Counted from the first letter of the stretch, positions 51,101-63,415 are shown. The stretch: 64,000 nt of DNA from Eucalyptus grandis (GCF_016545825.1 NC_052618.1:14003398-14067397), one strand, 5' to 3'. The notes: a model not told the origin generated them from the sequence alone. Program-made: numbers and translations.

Positions 51101-52948
51101 GCTGAAGTTTTCCTCATAATGACCCCACAATAAAGATGCAGGCAGTTTGTTAAAAAACTCACAATTGCCAGTTGAGTATGTTCAAACATGGAGACACAGC
51201 AACTTCTCAAACCAATCTAAAGATCCATCCCACCCATCCTCACAATGCCATGCTAAAACAACTGAAGCATACTATCGGAGACAGCCCAGAAAATCAGATT
51301 CCAATCACCTCCAGGTTAGGCATTTACATGTCCAATTATTCCAGGGAGGCACTTTTCTAACAAATAAAAATCTGGTCAGTCAACTTCTAAAGTAATTGTA
51401 TAAATCACAGCTCCTTTTTATAAGAAAAAAACCCAAACGCAGTAATATGTCAGAGTAAACTGCCAAGTGGATTGACCAATGAATCAGAACTACATCCTTT
51501 CATCATTTATAACCCTAGCTTACGAGAAAGAAACCTAACTAAAGTACTGCTATACTAGAGTATCTGAAAACTAAATTGACCAAAGAATCAGCACTTACAT
51601 CCTCTCAGCATTAGGCCCATATTTTGCAAACTGCACAGTGATTTCTCGGCCATCAACAACTCTTCCTGTAAACAGATGAGTATAGCAGAACATTAATATG
51701 GATAACATAGACATGCTCCAATTGACTTGTCTGTATGCAGAAATAAAGACATACCATCAAGCTTCTCCACAGCCTTCTGGGCCTCATCAGCATACTTGTA
51801 GCGAACAAATGCAAAACCCCGTGACTCACCCGTCCTAATTGCATTGCACAGTATTAAAGAATCAGTGCTATATCATAGACAGAACGGCGCAATACTCATC
51901 AACTGCATAGTCTTATCTTCCATTTCTACACAATTTTATGCATTATATAATGTGATGTAAAAATACATATATAAGCAAAAAACACGAGTCATTCAATTTA
52001 GACCAATAGGCTCTATCAAATCTAGAAGTCAGTACTCTTGATCAGGGCCAAATCAATCAATCTGATGCGGTAAATACAAAACTTGATATGCTAAGGCCTT
52101 CAACAGCGTAACAGGTTCACCAAACAGCAAACGCAAAACTCATTTAACAGCAGAAGGCATTCACCACAAAATTCAGCCCACAATTAATTCAAAAAAATCG
52201 AACTTTCAGAAGAAATTTCATTCCTTGAAAGAATAGAAGTAACGTAGAAACACACAAAGATAAAAGAAACAGATTCGCAAGAGCACACGGAACCACCCAC
52301 GAGCACAGCACACGGCAGAGCCAAAGCTCTCTATGCAGCTGCAGTGAACGTGTCATTATTAAGACAGTTGAATGCAGTCTGCTGCTGCGGAGTGAAGCAA
52401 TCCCACTAGTAAAAGCCGAGGCAGCATTCACGCATCCTACACTACCAATTTCCACGATTGAATCAAGCAAAAAAGGCAGCAAGATTTCCACTTTTCCAGA
52501 ACTAGTTCGCGCGAAACCCTTCTTGTCGATTTCTACACTTCCTTCCCTAACAAACTCAAATCAATTCAATCAATTTCCCCCCATACCAATACGACGCCGC
52601 GAAAAACAGCACGCAAGCGCACGCGGCGGAGAAAGAGCACGGACCTGCGATCCCGCGGTATGAAGATGTCGACGACCTTGCCGTACTTGTCGAAGAGCGG
52701 GAACAGATCATCGGCGGTCGTACCTGAAACCGGAAGCGGCCGCGCACAAAGGAAACGAGAAAACGCAAACGGATTTCAGCAAAAAACCACGACACGCAGA
52801 AGCGAGCGCTCGAAACAACGGCGGATTGCCGGAAGCTCTAACGAAGAGGAAAGGAGGGAGGGAGGGACGTACGGAAGGTGATGTTGAGGACGAGGAGGGA
52901 GTAGGTGTCGGTGATGTCCGGCGGGCCCGATCGCCCGAAGTGCGACAT
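48161..52948 (-). CDS. SC35: SC35-type serine/arginine-rich splicing factor
   Basis: Nuclear SR protein; family members bind pre-mRNA through the RRM and recruit spliceosome parts through the RS domain. My model on the minus strand has exons 52948-52873, 52723-52645, 51834-51755, 51665-51599, 50792-50721, 48768-48535, 48448-48250 and 48166-48161. Introns are GT-AG and phases agree, giving 270 aa. One RRM lies near the N-terminus (about residues 16-95) with RNP2 LLVLNI (18-23) and RNP1 RGFAFVRY (57-64). The RS domain runs from about residue 108 and is dense in RS and RD dipeptides, ending in SPSPRNSDVDD. A single RRM starting close to the N-terminus plus an RS tail matches SC35 rather than RSZ or two-RRM SR proteins. 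An SCL-type SR protein is the main alternative. The last exon adds only Asp and the stop. Confidence 0.93.
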
Positions 52949-53040
52949 CTCCGCCGCCTTCCGCCGCCGCGCTCCGGCGAAGAGAGAGAAAGAGAGTGTG
53001 AGAGAGAGAGAGAGAGAGGATGAGGTACTGGCTAGGGCTT
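52949..53040 (-). other. 5' leader of the SR gene with GA/CT run
   Basis: On the minus strand a CT-rich leader, including an imperfect CT microsatellite (52981-53019), precedes the start ATG at 52948. CT-rich leaders are common in plant housekeeping genes. The transcription start is not determined. Confidence 0.6.
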
Positions 53041-54040
53041 GGGTAGAGTGGGGGAATTAAGGAGGAGAAAGAGGAGGGGGGAAGGTTCTTGAAGAAATAT
53101 CCGTTCCCTCACGTGATGCGCACGTGATAACGGGGGAATGACTTTTTGTTCGTTGGACGTAATCATTGAACCTTTAAATGTCATCCATAAATTTTTTATT
53201 TGTTGTTCAATATAATCCTTGAACCATATAAAAATGTTCGATATTTCTTTATACAATTTAGAGACTAAGTTAAACATATACCCAAATTCTAGAGGCTAAT
53301 GATCAATTTTAAAATTCAAGGATAATATTACAAATTAAGCTAATGTTTCGGGGATATTAAACAAATTAGAAGTTTAAGGATAATATGTGTCACGTACTGA
53401 GCAAAAGTTCAAGGATTAATTTGTCATCATTAAAAAGGCGCCAACACTACTTTTTCCATTTGTATAACTAAATCCACCCAATTATTACCCGAAAAATCAA
53501 ATTGCCATCAATTATTCAATTCAATTCAAAGTGATAGCTCCAAATATATTTACTTTCCTTTCTTCTTTTTTTATCTCTATGTAGGATCTAGTTACCACCA
53601 AAAGGACGAAATTTCGAAGTACATTATAGGCACTATTTTTTCGTATTGTTAGATTGTACTTTTATCAAAGTTAGTTGTATCGAAAAAAAAAATTAGATTT
53701 TTACCAAAAAAAGTAGAAACCCAATTCTTTTCTACATCATCGGGCAAATTTATTGATGAATTGTTCAGTAGAATCTGAAAAAGATTAAACATGGACAGGT
53801 ATTTAACCCAATCATTTATTTATAAATTTCTATTTTTGTTATGTATATCACCATCAAATCCCTTCTCATCAGTCTTATCTACATTAGATATAATGGGATG
53901 ATCAATTAATATGTGAAAAATATATATATATCTTTCAAGGTTTTAAAATAAAATCATAATTACGTTCTCCAACACGAAACTTTAAAGATGAAATTTAATT
54001 AAAAAATATTTCATAAAATAATAGTTTTTAAAATGCCAGT
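53041..54040. other. intergenic, possible worn foldback at 53140-53440
   Basis: AATCATTGAAC near the left and TTCAAGGATTAAT near the right of 53140-53440 are roughly inverted, with related GAACC/TTCAAGG words between them. This suggests a decayed terminal-inverted-repeat element. The rest is AT-rich with nothing recognised. Confidence 0.3.
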
Positions 54041-54244
54041 GAAACCTCATTATTTTTTATTAACAACAATTAATATCTATAAAGCATTTATGAAAAGATA
54101 TCATGATATCTCATCTCGTATAATGTTTTTAATGTTATCTTAGAAACCTCATTATTTTGGATTAACAACAATTAATATCTATAAAGCATTTATGAAAAGA
54201 TATCATGATATCTCATCTTGTATAATGTTTTAATGTTATCTTAG
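54041..54244. repeat. tandem duplication, two 102-bp units
   Basis: GAAACCTCATTATTTT starts at 54041 and again at 54143. Both units continue AACAACAATTAATATC, AAGCATTTATGAAAAG and ATCATGATATCTCATCT with only a few differences. The period is 102 bp. No gene is nearby. Confidence 0.92.
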
Positions 54245-56029
54245 ATATTTCTATAATGTCTTGCATGCTGTATAAAAAATATCTCACCAATAGTAAGATA
54301 AAAAGATACATTCTTTAATAAAGTTTGTAAAGAGATTTGATATATATTTTAGACTAATGAAACTAAAAGTAAGAAATTCATTAAGAGAGTGAGCCTTTAA
54401 GAGAGACAGAATGAAATAGAAAAAAAAAGATAAGAGAGAGAAAGAACACACAAGTTGTTATAAGAGTAATGATAAAAAAAGAGACTTTTCAATTTTTTAC
54501 TGTATCAATACTATTAATGAGATACTTTTACATTGGACATGTAAAATGTAATTGGATTATTTAAGAATTCACTAAAAAGAACATGTGAAATGTTAATTAT
54601 GGAAAATAAATCTTAAATAGAAAATAGAAGAAGATAGAAAAAAATAATGAGTTAGGCCATCGCTTTGCAATTGAACTTTAGAGCGCAATTTCTTTTTTCT
54701 TTTTAATGTAAATAGGGTGGATTTAGTCATACAAAAGGTGAAAAAATCACCACCTTAAATTAAAAAAAAAAAAAAAAAGCGTCCAAGTAAACAAGCGTCT
54801 AGTTCAGCTTGTAAGCGATTCGGGCTTCTATATTATATATAAAAGTATTTTCTGACCAAGAAAAAAAGACCCATCAAGCCCAATTTTTGGTGTTTGGTAA
54901 CACAATCTTATAACAACGCTTATGCACAGAAATGTCAAGACGGTTTCCGCCCTAGCTTTGGGCTCTTAGCACTTTCAGAATTGCTAATGCTCGAGTGAAT
55001 TTCTTTTTCAACTTTGCCATCTCTAAACTGCCTAAATTTCAATTTTACCCGTGCACCTACTTTCTTGTGTAGATTTGATAAGCAACACAAGGACTCGGCT
55101 TCCAGTTCGTTTCGTGGAAAATAATTTTCGAAAAATTGTTTTCCTGATTTTCCAACGTTCGTTTTACATAAAATAAATTCCTTGGGAAAATGTTTTTCAT
55201 GAAAAAAAAAAAATCTTCTAAATTAAGGAAAATATTTTTCACTTTTGAAAAGTGGAAAACATTTTCCTCACCTAATCTCTCTTATCTCACACATATATAA
55301 ATCCTCACTTCCTCATTCCCTTTCTTCTTATTCTTTTTTTTTATTCGAATGATTTTTTAATTTTATTTTTTCTATTTTATTTGAATTATTTTTATTTTAT
55401 GTTTCTTTTTATTTTTTTGTTTCCCTTATTCTTCTTTCTTGGCTAGTCGTCGGTCATCATCAGGCGAACCTCAAGCTCGTCGATCTCAAGCTTGTGTTTG
55501 TCGATCCGGCGAGCCTCAAGCTCGACACTCACACTCACTAATTTGGTGAGCATAAAATATTCTCCATACAGAATACTTGAAAAATATTTTTTGAAATATT
55601 TTCAAGTTTTAACCGAACACAAAAAAAAATATTGTCATTTTCCTGAAAAATGACTTCTGAAAAAATATTACCAACGTCGTGCGATATTGGCTTATCATCG
55701 AGGGTCATGAATCTTAACAATCGCTACTTGGGATTGTGGGACATCGGCCTTGCCTTCCCTGAGATTGCGCAAGCTCGAAGACCCATTGCTTAGAGTCCCA
55801 CAAGATCAAGGTCGCTCGTCTAGGTCGCACAATCTCGAAGTTTGTTGCCTGAACTCTCCTCCATTGCTTGAGCTCTAATTGTTCTCTTTTTTCTATTATT
55901 TTAAAATTTGTTTCGCAGCAAGTATTTTCAAGGTGTTTCAAAAACACCATTTGCTATCCTTTCCATAAACGAAAGGAGAAAAGTGTTAGAAAAGCTATAA
56001 ATTTATTGTATTAATGTCAATTAAGTTTT
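54245..56029. other. AT-rich intergenic with possible foldback at 55090-55690
   Basis: Left-hand words GGAAAATAATTTTCG and TTTTCCTGATTTTCC (55108-55165) are inverted relative to right-hand words at 55570-55680 (TTTTCCTGAAAAATGAC). Between them lies a CT-rich stretch and a CTCAAGCTCG core. This looks like an old foldback insertion. Open frames here have no domain. Confidence 0.35.
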
Positions 56030-56037
56030 AAACATTT

Positions 56038-56499
56038 TAATTGTACCAATATGGTCCTAAATTGTTTGACTTAAAGTCAATTCAATCATTTCGACTAATT
56101 TTGGCTAAATATCACTGACATGAATGATAGTCAATATGATATGTCTAGCACTCACGTGACATTTTTAATAATATTTTCAATTTTTTATCTTTCTTTCCTC
56201 TTCTCTTCCTCTGATGGTCCGCAAGGGATGGGCTCACCTATGCGAGGGTGGCCCTTGTCGGGCCGGCCTTGCTAGTGCCGGCAAAGCCGCTCTCGTTGGA
56301 CATGGCCATGCCAGCAAAAGAAGGAAAGAGGAGGAAAAAAAAGAGAATAAAATTCAAAAAGGAAAAAATTCAAAATTATTAACTTCTTTTAAAAAAATAT
56401 CCACATTAATGCTAATCGAACCACATCGGTCACTTGGTATCTACGTCAATATTTTCGGCTAAAAGGCTCTAAGTCAAAATATTTAGGACAAAATTGGTG

Positions 56500-56506
<7 letters not shown>
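56038..56506. mobile_element. foldback (MITE-like) element with GC-rich core
   Basis: The left end TTGTACCAATATGGTCCTAAA...TTGACTTA and the right end TAAGTCAAAATATTTAGGAC...TTGGTGCCAAT are inverted copies of each other over about 40 bp. Inside, GACTAATTTTGGCTAAATAT and ATTTTCGGCTAAAAGG are also inverted. The core at 56210-56330 is GC-rich. No transposase is present, so it is non-autonomous. An AT microsatellite at about 56502-56534 adjoins the right end. Confidence 0.6.
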
Positions 56507-56534
<28 letters not shown>

Positions 56535-56542
<8 letters not shown>

Positions 56543-59005
56543 TTCTTTTTGGGAATAAAATTGATGCCAATGTTAGGTTTAAGATTTTCCTAACACCTTT
56601 TTCTAATGAAAAGTTTTTAGGTACAAACTGTCCAAATCACAACCTAACAATATTATCTAAATTTAAAAATTATTGAAAAGAATCGTGCGCTATTCTGCAT
56701 GTCGACATTTTATGAAAGCTTCAGCTTTTTCGGCTTAAAAGAGATGTCGAAATGCGAATGCCATAAAGGGTGGTTTGTCTAAACTTTTCGAGTAAAAGTA
56801 ACTTTCACCTTTCGCCATAAATTCTAAAATATATTAATCAGTGTTTAAAGACTACAATTAAATGTAAATTGATGAGTCAATATGTGTATATATGAATATT
56901 TCACGTGTTTAATCCGTTTAGTTTAGCTTTTTCGAGCCCCTTGAGAAAGTGCAAGGGTATTTGGCAAGTTTTCTCAATGGGTTTTTGGCCAAAAATAGGC
57001 TTAGGAAAGTTGAAAATCCAATATTGGTAAGGACAAACTTTGAGCTTCAGCATTTAGCCATGATATTTTTTTTCAAAACTATCCTTACCAATTCTTTTAT
57101 TGTTCAATTTTGGCCCCATGTTGTTACTATTCATCTCATTTGCGTGAGGGCGGCCTATGTGATTGCGACTCCAAGCGACAACCACTTGGGTCTCGGGCGT
57201 GGGTCGCCAAGGGTTTGATATATTTTAATAGAAATGAAAAATTAAATCTAGAAGCTCCGTGCCAAAAAGGTTTGCCAAACAATACTTAGGCCAAAGTAGC
57301 TTTATAAAGGATTTTTTACTAAACGCAATTTGCAATTCTCCATAATCTTTTAGGCCAAAGGAATTTACATTTCCCAGGCCCATTTCCAAAGTTGAATCAA
57401 ATGTAGCTAGTTTTAAAAAGTCAAAGTGCATCATCTAAAGGGTCTAATGTAAAAGGCATTCTAAACAAATGCTCGATTCTATGACAGTGTATGAAAAGAA
57501 GATTCAATCCAAACACGCTCTTGTTTTAAGGAATAGGGATATTTCTTGGTTTTCGGCAATTTGTTACCCTGAAGAAAAATCGGTTAGCCAAAAATATCTT
57601 CAAGTCATGAACAAAAACTTATGTATTTTAATTTACAAGAATTGCTCGATCTATATATAAAAACCTTATCTTTTTAAAAGATCTCAACCATTTTTCTTTC
57701 TGAAATTACCTCTTTGTTTCACATTGGAGTATTGATGTGTCACTCTTAAGTTATTACGTACACCAATTCTTATATAAGGTGTGTTTATTTCGCTAAAAAA
57801 TAAATAGTCTGAAAGATATTTTCTTAAAAAATGATTAATTGTGTCGCTTATAAAAATGAATGAACGTAAAATATTTCATTGTCTACATAAATGTTTAGGT
57901 ATAAACTGTTAAATTATTTTTCATTAACTAATTGTTTCAAGTAATACAAGCAACCGATTTTCAATTTTTTTTTTCTAAATATTCAATTTTCACGAAACAA
58001 ACGGAAGCTTAATACATAATGGGTTAATTAAATTGACCCCAAGGAAAAAGGAAAAAAAGAAAGAGAAAGAAGAGGAATTTTTTTGGTCCAAAATTTCTTC
58101 CCAAGTTTTCTTTGTATTCATGCCCTTCCCGAGCATTTTCTAGACTCACAAAAGCAAAGTGTCAGGGCTGTGCTTTCTTAGCATAAGCTGAGGTTTTAAT
58201 TCTGGGAAGAACTTGGTCATGTTATTGTTTTTTCCTCTATTGCCCTTGCTCTGTAATGACAATTCTGCCACCTTTTCTTTACATTCATATCCTTCCCCAT
58301 TTTATCCAAGTTTTCAAACTGTTAGAGGTATTTTTGCATATATTTTGGGTATAAAGTTTACTTCGGCATTGGATTGAGGCTTTGTTGGAATTGTTGATAC
58401 TTGAAGTGGGAAGCACGAACTTGGCCGGAGCTTTCGCTGGAGATTGACCGACGCCACAAAAATCAAGTCAAGAAATCCAGATTTTGTTTGAGAGGAGAGA
58501 GAGAGAGATTTGATGGAGAATTAAAGAGGTAATAACAGCCAACTTGTACCTAGGTGCTTGAGTTGTTATTTGCAGCTTACCCTTTTAGTGAGTTGTTGCG
58601 TCATGCTCGACTAGTAGCAACTCTTTATAGATAAGTCAACGAGACAACTTGACAGATGACATTCATATTGATGAGGGACCGACCAATGGGTGTTTGACCT
58701 TTCGGATAAGGTTCTTTCCCTCAATGAAGACTATAGGACGTTGTTTATCGTGTAGCTCAAACCTCATAATCATGTTTTGCTAAGTCTTCCCATCAAGTCA
58801 TGCACTTGAACCATTGGCTCAAAGAGAACACATGTCGGGGCATGTGTCAAGAACCCATTGGTTAATGAGACCACGTGGTCTCTATCATGACAAATAGGGT
58901 TATGCAAAGAAATATGGTTATGCAAAAAAATCGAGAATTGCCTGAATCGTTCAACTCGGTGGTTTCTAAAGAAACCGAGCTGATTTCAGGTTCCAATTTT
59001 GACAG
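56535..59005. other. intergenic, no gene recognised
   Basis: AT-rich DNA. Around 56940-57480 words such as TTTGGCCAAAAATAGGC and AGGCCAAAGTAGC near opposite ends hint at another worn foldback. A GA run lies near 58495. Nothing codes convincingly. Confidence 0.4.
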
Positions 59006-59803
59006 GTACGGCCCTACATGGTAATGTTCTTTTTTATTGTTTATGAACAAAAGTTTTGTTTTTTTGTTCCCGTTAACAAAAAAAAACAAAACGTTTGTTG
59101 CGTTTTTTGAAAATTTGTTTTTTGTTCCCGAAACAAAATTGGAAAGGAAATGAAAAACAAAAAAGTTATTTTTTTGTTCTAAAACTTTTGAATAACATTT
59201 TTTTCTCTCTTCTCTTTTCTTCTTCTTTTCTTTTTTTTTTCTTTAGCCGGTCGCCAAACTTTGTTCCTAAACACTTTTGAATAACATTTTTTTCTCTCTC
59301 TTCTATTTTCTTCTTCTTTTTCTTTTTCTTTGGCCGGTCGCCGGCCTTAGCCATGGACGGCGACTGGCCATCGAGGGCCAGCAACGCCATCGAGGGTTGG
59401 CAACCTCGCCGGAGCGTCGCCGGCCCCCGGCGAGGCCAAGCTCGCCTAGCCAAGGCGAGGCCGAGCCTCGCCGGGGCCAACGACGCTTGGCCTCACCCGG
59501 ATTTGGGTGAGGCCAAGCTCGCCCGGCCAAGGTGAGGCCGCCACTGTCGACCAATCGCCGGAAGCGCGATCGGCCAAAAGAAGAAAAAAATAAAAAATAA
59601 AAAAGAAAGGAAAAAAAATTAAAAAATTAAAAGAAAAAAAAATAATATAAATTTACTAAACGTGTTTTTATTCATTTTTTATTCTCGAAACAAGTTTACT
59701 AAACACATTTTTTGGTCAAAAATTGTTCCTCTGAACATAAATAATTTTTTATTTTTATTCCCTAAACAATTTTTGAACGTAAACGTTACCAAACGCGCTC
59801 TAC
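59006..59803. mobile_element. foldback element, CGTTACCAAACGCG end type
   Basis: The right end AAACGTTACCAAACGCGCTC is the inverse of the motif that opens the 60467 element (GCGTTTGGTAACGTTT). The left end (CCTACATGGTAATGTTC) is a degenerate match to the inverse. Between them are A/T-rich arms built of GAACAAAA and TTTTGTTC words, and a core at 59330-59560 of repeated GCCGGCGAGGCCAAG-like sequence. The open frames in the core on both strands are by-products of this composition. Confidence 0.55.
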
Positions 59804-60466
59804 TAGTCCGGTTTCTGATTCCAAGTGTGAGACTGTCCACTTGGACATGATTGATAATATATATAATTTTTAAGAAAAATTAAAACCACAAATACCTAAT
59901 CTTGCTGATTAATAAGCTCTTCTCATCTCGATCTCCCTCGTCTCAACTTTCTCAAGCAACTCCCTCAATTTCTCCATCTCTTGACTCTCAACTTTTGTCA
60001 ACTCATGGCTTTTAATGTAATACAACCGAGCAACTGACTAATGCTCGACTCCAACTTGAGCTCTCGAGCAATCTCTAGAGAAAGTTGCTAGGATGACTTA
60101 ATATGTTTTTCTTTTTTCTGAAATTGACACTAACAATCTCTATATTTTGGCTTAATGGGTAATGTCATATTTGCATTCATAATTCAATCACCATAATCCT
60201 TGAATCATTTTCAGATATTTAATCTAGTCCTTAGACTTTTAACTTGTTTAGCCTAATTACTTTAACTTTCTATAACAAAATTAAATCAATCACATGATAT
60301 TATGTAATTACATTATTATATAGATTCTAGAATATCTTTTTATTTCAATTCATTTCATAAATCAATAAAAGAATATGTCCTCTTTATTACTTACTTTTTA
60401 GTTGTTATAAACATTATGATAATTTCATTTAAGTACAAAGTGCATCTTAGGATCTCAATATTAGTA

Positions 60467-61075
60467 TAAGGATGCGTTTGGTAACGTTTCCGTTAAAAAA
60501 TTGTTATGGAAACAAAAATAGAAAAATTATTTGTTCTTGTAAACAATTTTTGAATAGAAGAACGCGTTTGGTAATCGTACAAAATTTCAGTTCTTGGAAT
60601 AAAAAAGAACATAAACACATTTAGTAAACTTGTATAATTTTTTTATTAGTTTAATATTTTAATTTTAATTTTCTTTTTCTTTTTTTTTTTCAATTTTCTT
60701 CCTTTTGGCCGGTTGTTGGCTCCAGTGATCAGCCGACAAGGGCCAGCGACTTGGCGACGCTCTGGCGAGGTTGCTAGCCCTCGACGACCGGTCGCCAGCC
60801 ATGGCTAAGGCCGACGATTAGCTAAAGAAAAAAGAATAAGAAAAGAAAGAGAAGAAAAAAAATAAGAGAGAGAAAAATTATTTCTCGAAAGTGTTTTTGG
60901 GAATTTTCTGTTTTTGTTTCTTTTTCAAATTTGTTATCGGAAACAAAAAAATAAATTTTTTATTTCCGAAAATAAAAATATAAACAAATGAGTTTCTATT
61001 CTTTTTTTGTTCCCTGCAACAAAAGAACAAAAATTGTGTTATGGGGAAAACAAAAGCCGAACAAATAGGCCCTAA
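60467..61075. mobile_element. foldback element, sister of 59006-59803
   Basis: The element opens GATGCGTTTGGTAACGTTTC and closes with AACAAAAGCCGAACAAATAGGCCC. The arms carry the same GGAAACAAAAA and TTTGTTCC words in opposite senses. The core at about 60710-60820 has the same GGCCAGCGACTTGGCGACG and CCGGTCGCCAGCC style as the 59340 core. It is non-coding and presumably non-autonomous. Confidence 0.5.
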
Positions 61076-61616
61076 GTAAAACTTCATTTACATTCATATT
61101 AGCTTGGTATTCCTTCTAGTATTCTTAAAAAAATTAGAATATATAGGTTTTTCGTTAGTCGCGATTTTTTTTCATAGACACACCAATCTTTTCTCATATT
61201 TTCCTTGGGCCCTTCCTAGCAAATTTCTCTCTTCTTTCCCCAACTCTTCTTTGTATCCCTTTTCGCTCTCCTAAATTTTTCAAGCTCTCAAATAAAATAT
61301 TCAAGTCTGACCACAAAAAAAATAAAATTAAGTATTCAAGATAAAGACTTGTGCACATTTTTCAAATTTAACATGATTGGACACTATTACAAAATCCTAG
61401 TATGACAAGTGCTCGTCTCTAATTCGCTATTACAGTGGACTGTAGATTCAACATGGGTCGACACGTGTCTGCATACTCTATTTTCATTTATTAAAAAATA
61501 CTACCCAAAATTAAATTAATTACTGTCCAGGAATTTTAAAACAATATATTTTACGAAAATCCAAAAATACCACACGGAACACGTCGGATACGACGGCGGA
61601 TCACCTGCCCGGGCGC

Positions 61617-61835
61617 CACGTGCCCCCCGCACCCCCGCATTAAACAAAGCCGCATCCCGGGCCCCACGCGTCGAGCGCCAGCCGTACACGTGTCGGCGTC
61701 CGGGGCGCCCGCGGCGTACGTGGACCAATCACGCGGCCTAAACTGATCGGATCTCCCGAAGCGCTCTCGTCCACGAATTCTGATATCGCATCGAACACCC
61801 CCCGGCCTGCCTCCCCCACCTCACGGCCACGTGGC
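61617..61835 (+). promoter_or_regulatory. GC-rich promoter with clustered G-box/ACGT elements
   Basis: CACGTG occurs at 61617-61622 and 61687-61692, TACGTGG at 61717-61723 beside CCAAT at 61725-61729, and the perfect 10-bp palindrome GCCACGTGGC at 61826-61835. ACGT-core boxes bind plant bZIP and bHLH factors in light, clock and ABA responses. The GC content rises sharply against the AT-rich flank. It lies just upstream of the leader of the gene that begins near 61900. Confidence 0.6.
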
Positions 61836-61919
61836 GCGCGCTCCGTGACTCCTTTTATCTGACGGAACGAAAAATCAATTAAAAATTTTAGAAAAGGCTT
61901 TTTTTTTTTTTTTATTGGC

Positions 61920-61951
61920 ACTACTCGTGGAGTGCTTTGGTTTGCAAGCAC

Positions 61952-61983
<32 letters not shown>

Positions 61984-62161
61984 GAGAAGAAGAAGAAGCT
62001 CCGGAAGCTGCCAGAAGATTTTCGGCTTCAGCCATCGTCGAGCTCGCTCTCGGATTCTAGGGTTTCTCGAGGTGAATCGGCCGTCGGCTTCTGTGGTGTT
62101 CGTCGGCCCCGGGCGGCGGCGTCGGATCCTTCGTTTCGTCGGCGGGGATCGGAGTTCGGAG
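61920..62161 (+). other. probable non-coding 5' exon of the last gene
   Basis: A GA microsatellite (about 61950-61983) is followed by a TCTAGGGTTTCTCG-type leader typical of plant genes, then a good donor at GGAG|GTGAGT (intron begins 62162). No long convincing frame starts here. I read it as an untranslated first exon whose intron ends at 63295. The exact transcription start is unknown. Confidence 0.5.
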
Positions 62162-63295
62162 GTGAGTTCGCGGCTTCAGATCTGTGTTTGATGAGGTTTT
62201 TGAGGGATTCGGAGGTCGAGGAACTGTGAGGTTTGAGCTGGAGTAGTTCATGCTTCCAGCTCTGCTCGGTTGTGGTTGTTGTGGTTGGGGAGCTTGGGGG
62301 AAGTTGAGGATGGAGAAGTTCTAAAATTTGGCTGGAAACTGGGTGGAAGCGGGACTAGGGGGGAGGATGGTTAGGATTAGAAGCAGAAAAAGTTAGTTTT
62401 TGCGTGATTAAGTCGATCAGCTCGCCGATTTTGGTCCTGTTTTTGTTTTTAGGAAAGTAGGAATTTTGGTCAATGGTCAGGTGTGGTGGACGTTTTTTCT
62501 TTTTTTTCTTTTGGTATTGGAGTTTGAATGAGTTTACGAAAAATCGAGCTGAAGTTTTGCTCAGAAGGATTTCTTTGGATGGTGGAGTGGAGCTGAGAGA
62601 TGTTGTTGACAAATGAAGTATATACCTTCGTGCTGTGACATTATGTTTGAGGTTTTTTTTTTATTTTTTTATTTTTTTGGGAGTGACGATGTTGCTGCAG
62701 CTTGCTTTGGTGATTGAGTGAGGATATGCTTAACTTTTTGTCTATTCGACTAACTGGAATTGTTAAGTGAAGTTGTTCTGCTTTAAACAGAGTCCAACTT
62801 GATTGAATGTAATTCTTGTTTTGTGGTGAAATTAGGACTTACGTTTAGTTAGTTTTGTCTGCATACAATTATAATACTTAAAAACTAACTGAAAGGCATT
62901 AACCTTACTTCGTTATTTGAGATTCATCTTTTGCGAGTGCTTACACTGTGCGCAGAGCTTGAAGATGGGATTCTTTATGCGCTGTTTCTTTTAGCTTTGA
63001 TATTCTGATAAACAGTGATGGAAATTTTTATTTTTTGACTTGCAGTTGGTTTTCATTGGTACCTCTAATTAATGAATAGGCAAATCAAACAATTGTTATC
63101 TGCTAGGAACCCAGGAAAGTTTTAACTACTGAGTAGTGCTGCAATGTCTTTCAACTGATATGCTTGCGCGACAATTACTTATTTGATAGGAATTGAGCTG
63201 GGTGATTGAACTAAAATCCTGCCTTGATATATCAGCCTGGCATCATCATTGAATTGCCTTTCCACACCATTTCTAATGGTCGATTTTATTTGCAG
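62162..63295 (+). other. probable 5' UTR intron
   Basis: T-rich sequence between the donor at 62162 and an acceptor TTTATTTGCAG ending at 63295. Leader introns of about 1 kb are common in plant genes. No coding sequence is recognised inside. Confidence 0.45.
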
Positions 63296-63332
63296 AAAAG
63301 TGAGCGTGGATAAAGAAATTCGGCCAAAAAAT

Positions 63333-63377
63333 ATGAAATTGGATTATACAGCTACATGTGTATTCGGTGGCGGGTAA
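63333..63377 (+). promoter_or_regulatory. upstream ORF of 14 codons
   Basis: ATG 63333 to TAA 63375-63377 encodes a 14-residue peptide in the same predicted exon, 14 bases before the proposed main start at 63392. If the exon model holds, it could reduce translation of the main frame. No conserved peptide is recognised. Confidence 0.4.
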
Positions 63378-63391
63378 AAAATCTCAAAGGA

Positions 63392-63415
63392 ATGTCAGAC
63401 TTGTGCATATATGAG
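63392..63415 (+). CDS. possible first coding codons of an unidentified gene
   Basis: ATG 63392 opens MSDLCIYE and reaches a donor-like GAG|GTGGGA at 63416. The exon begins after the acceptor at 63295. The remaining exons would lie beyond this window or after long introns. I do not recognise the protein from eight residues. The true start may lie in a later exon. Confidence 0.3.

Noticed and set aside
61640..62229. Open frames of 104-131 codons around the promoter of the last gene
   Set aside because: GC-rich composition and GA microsatellite create them on both strands. None has a domain, and they overlap the promoter and leader.
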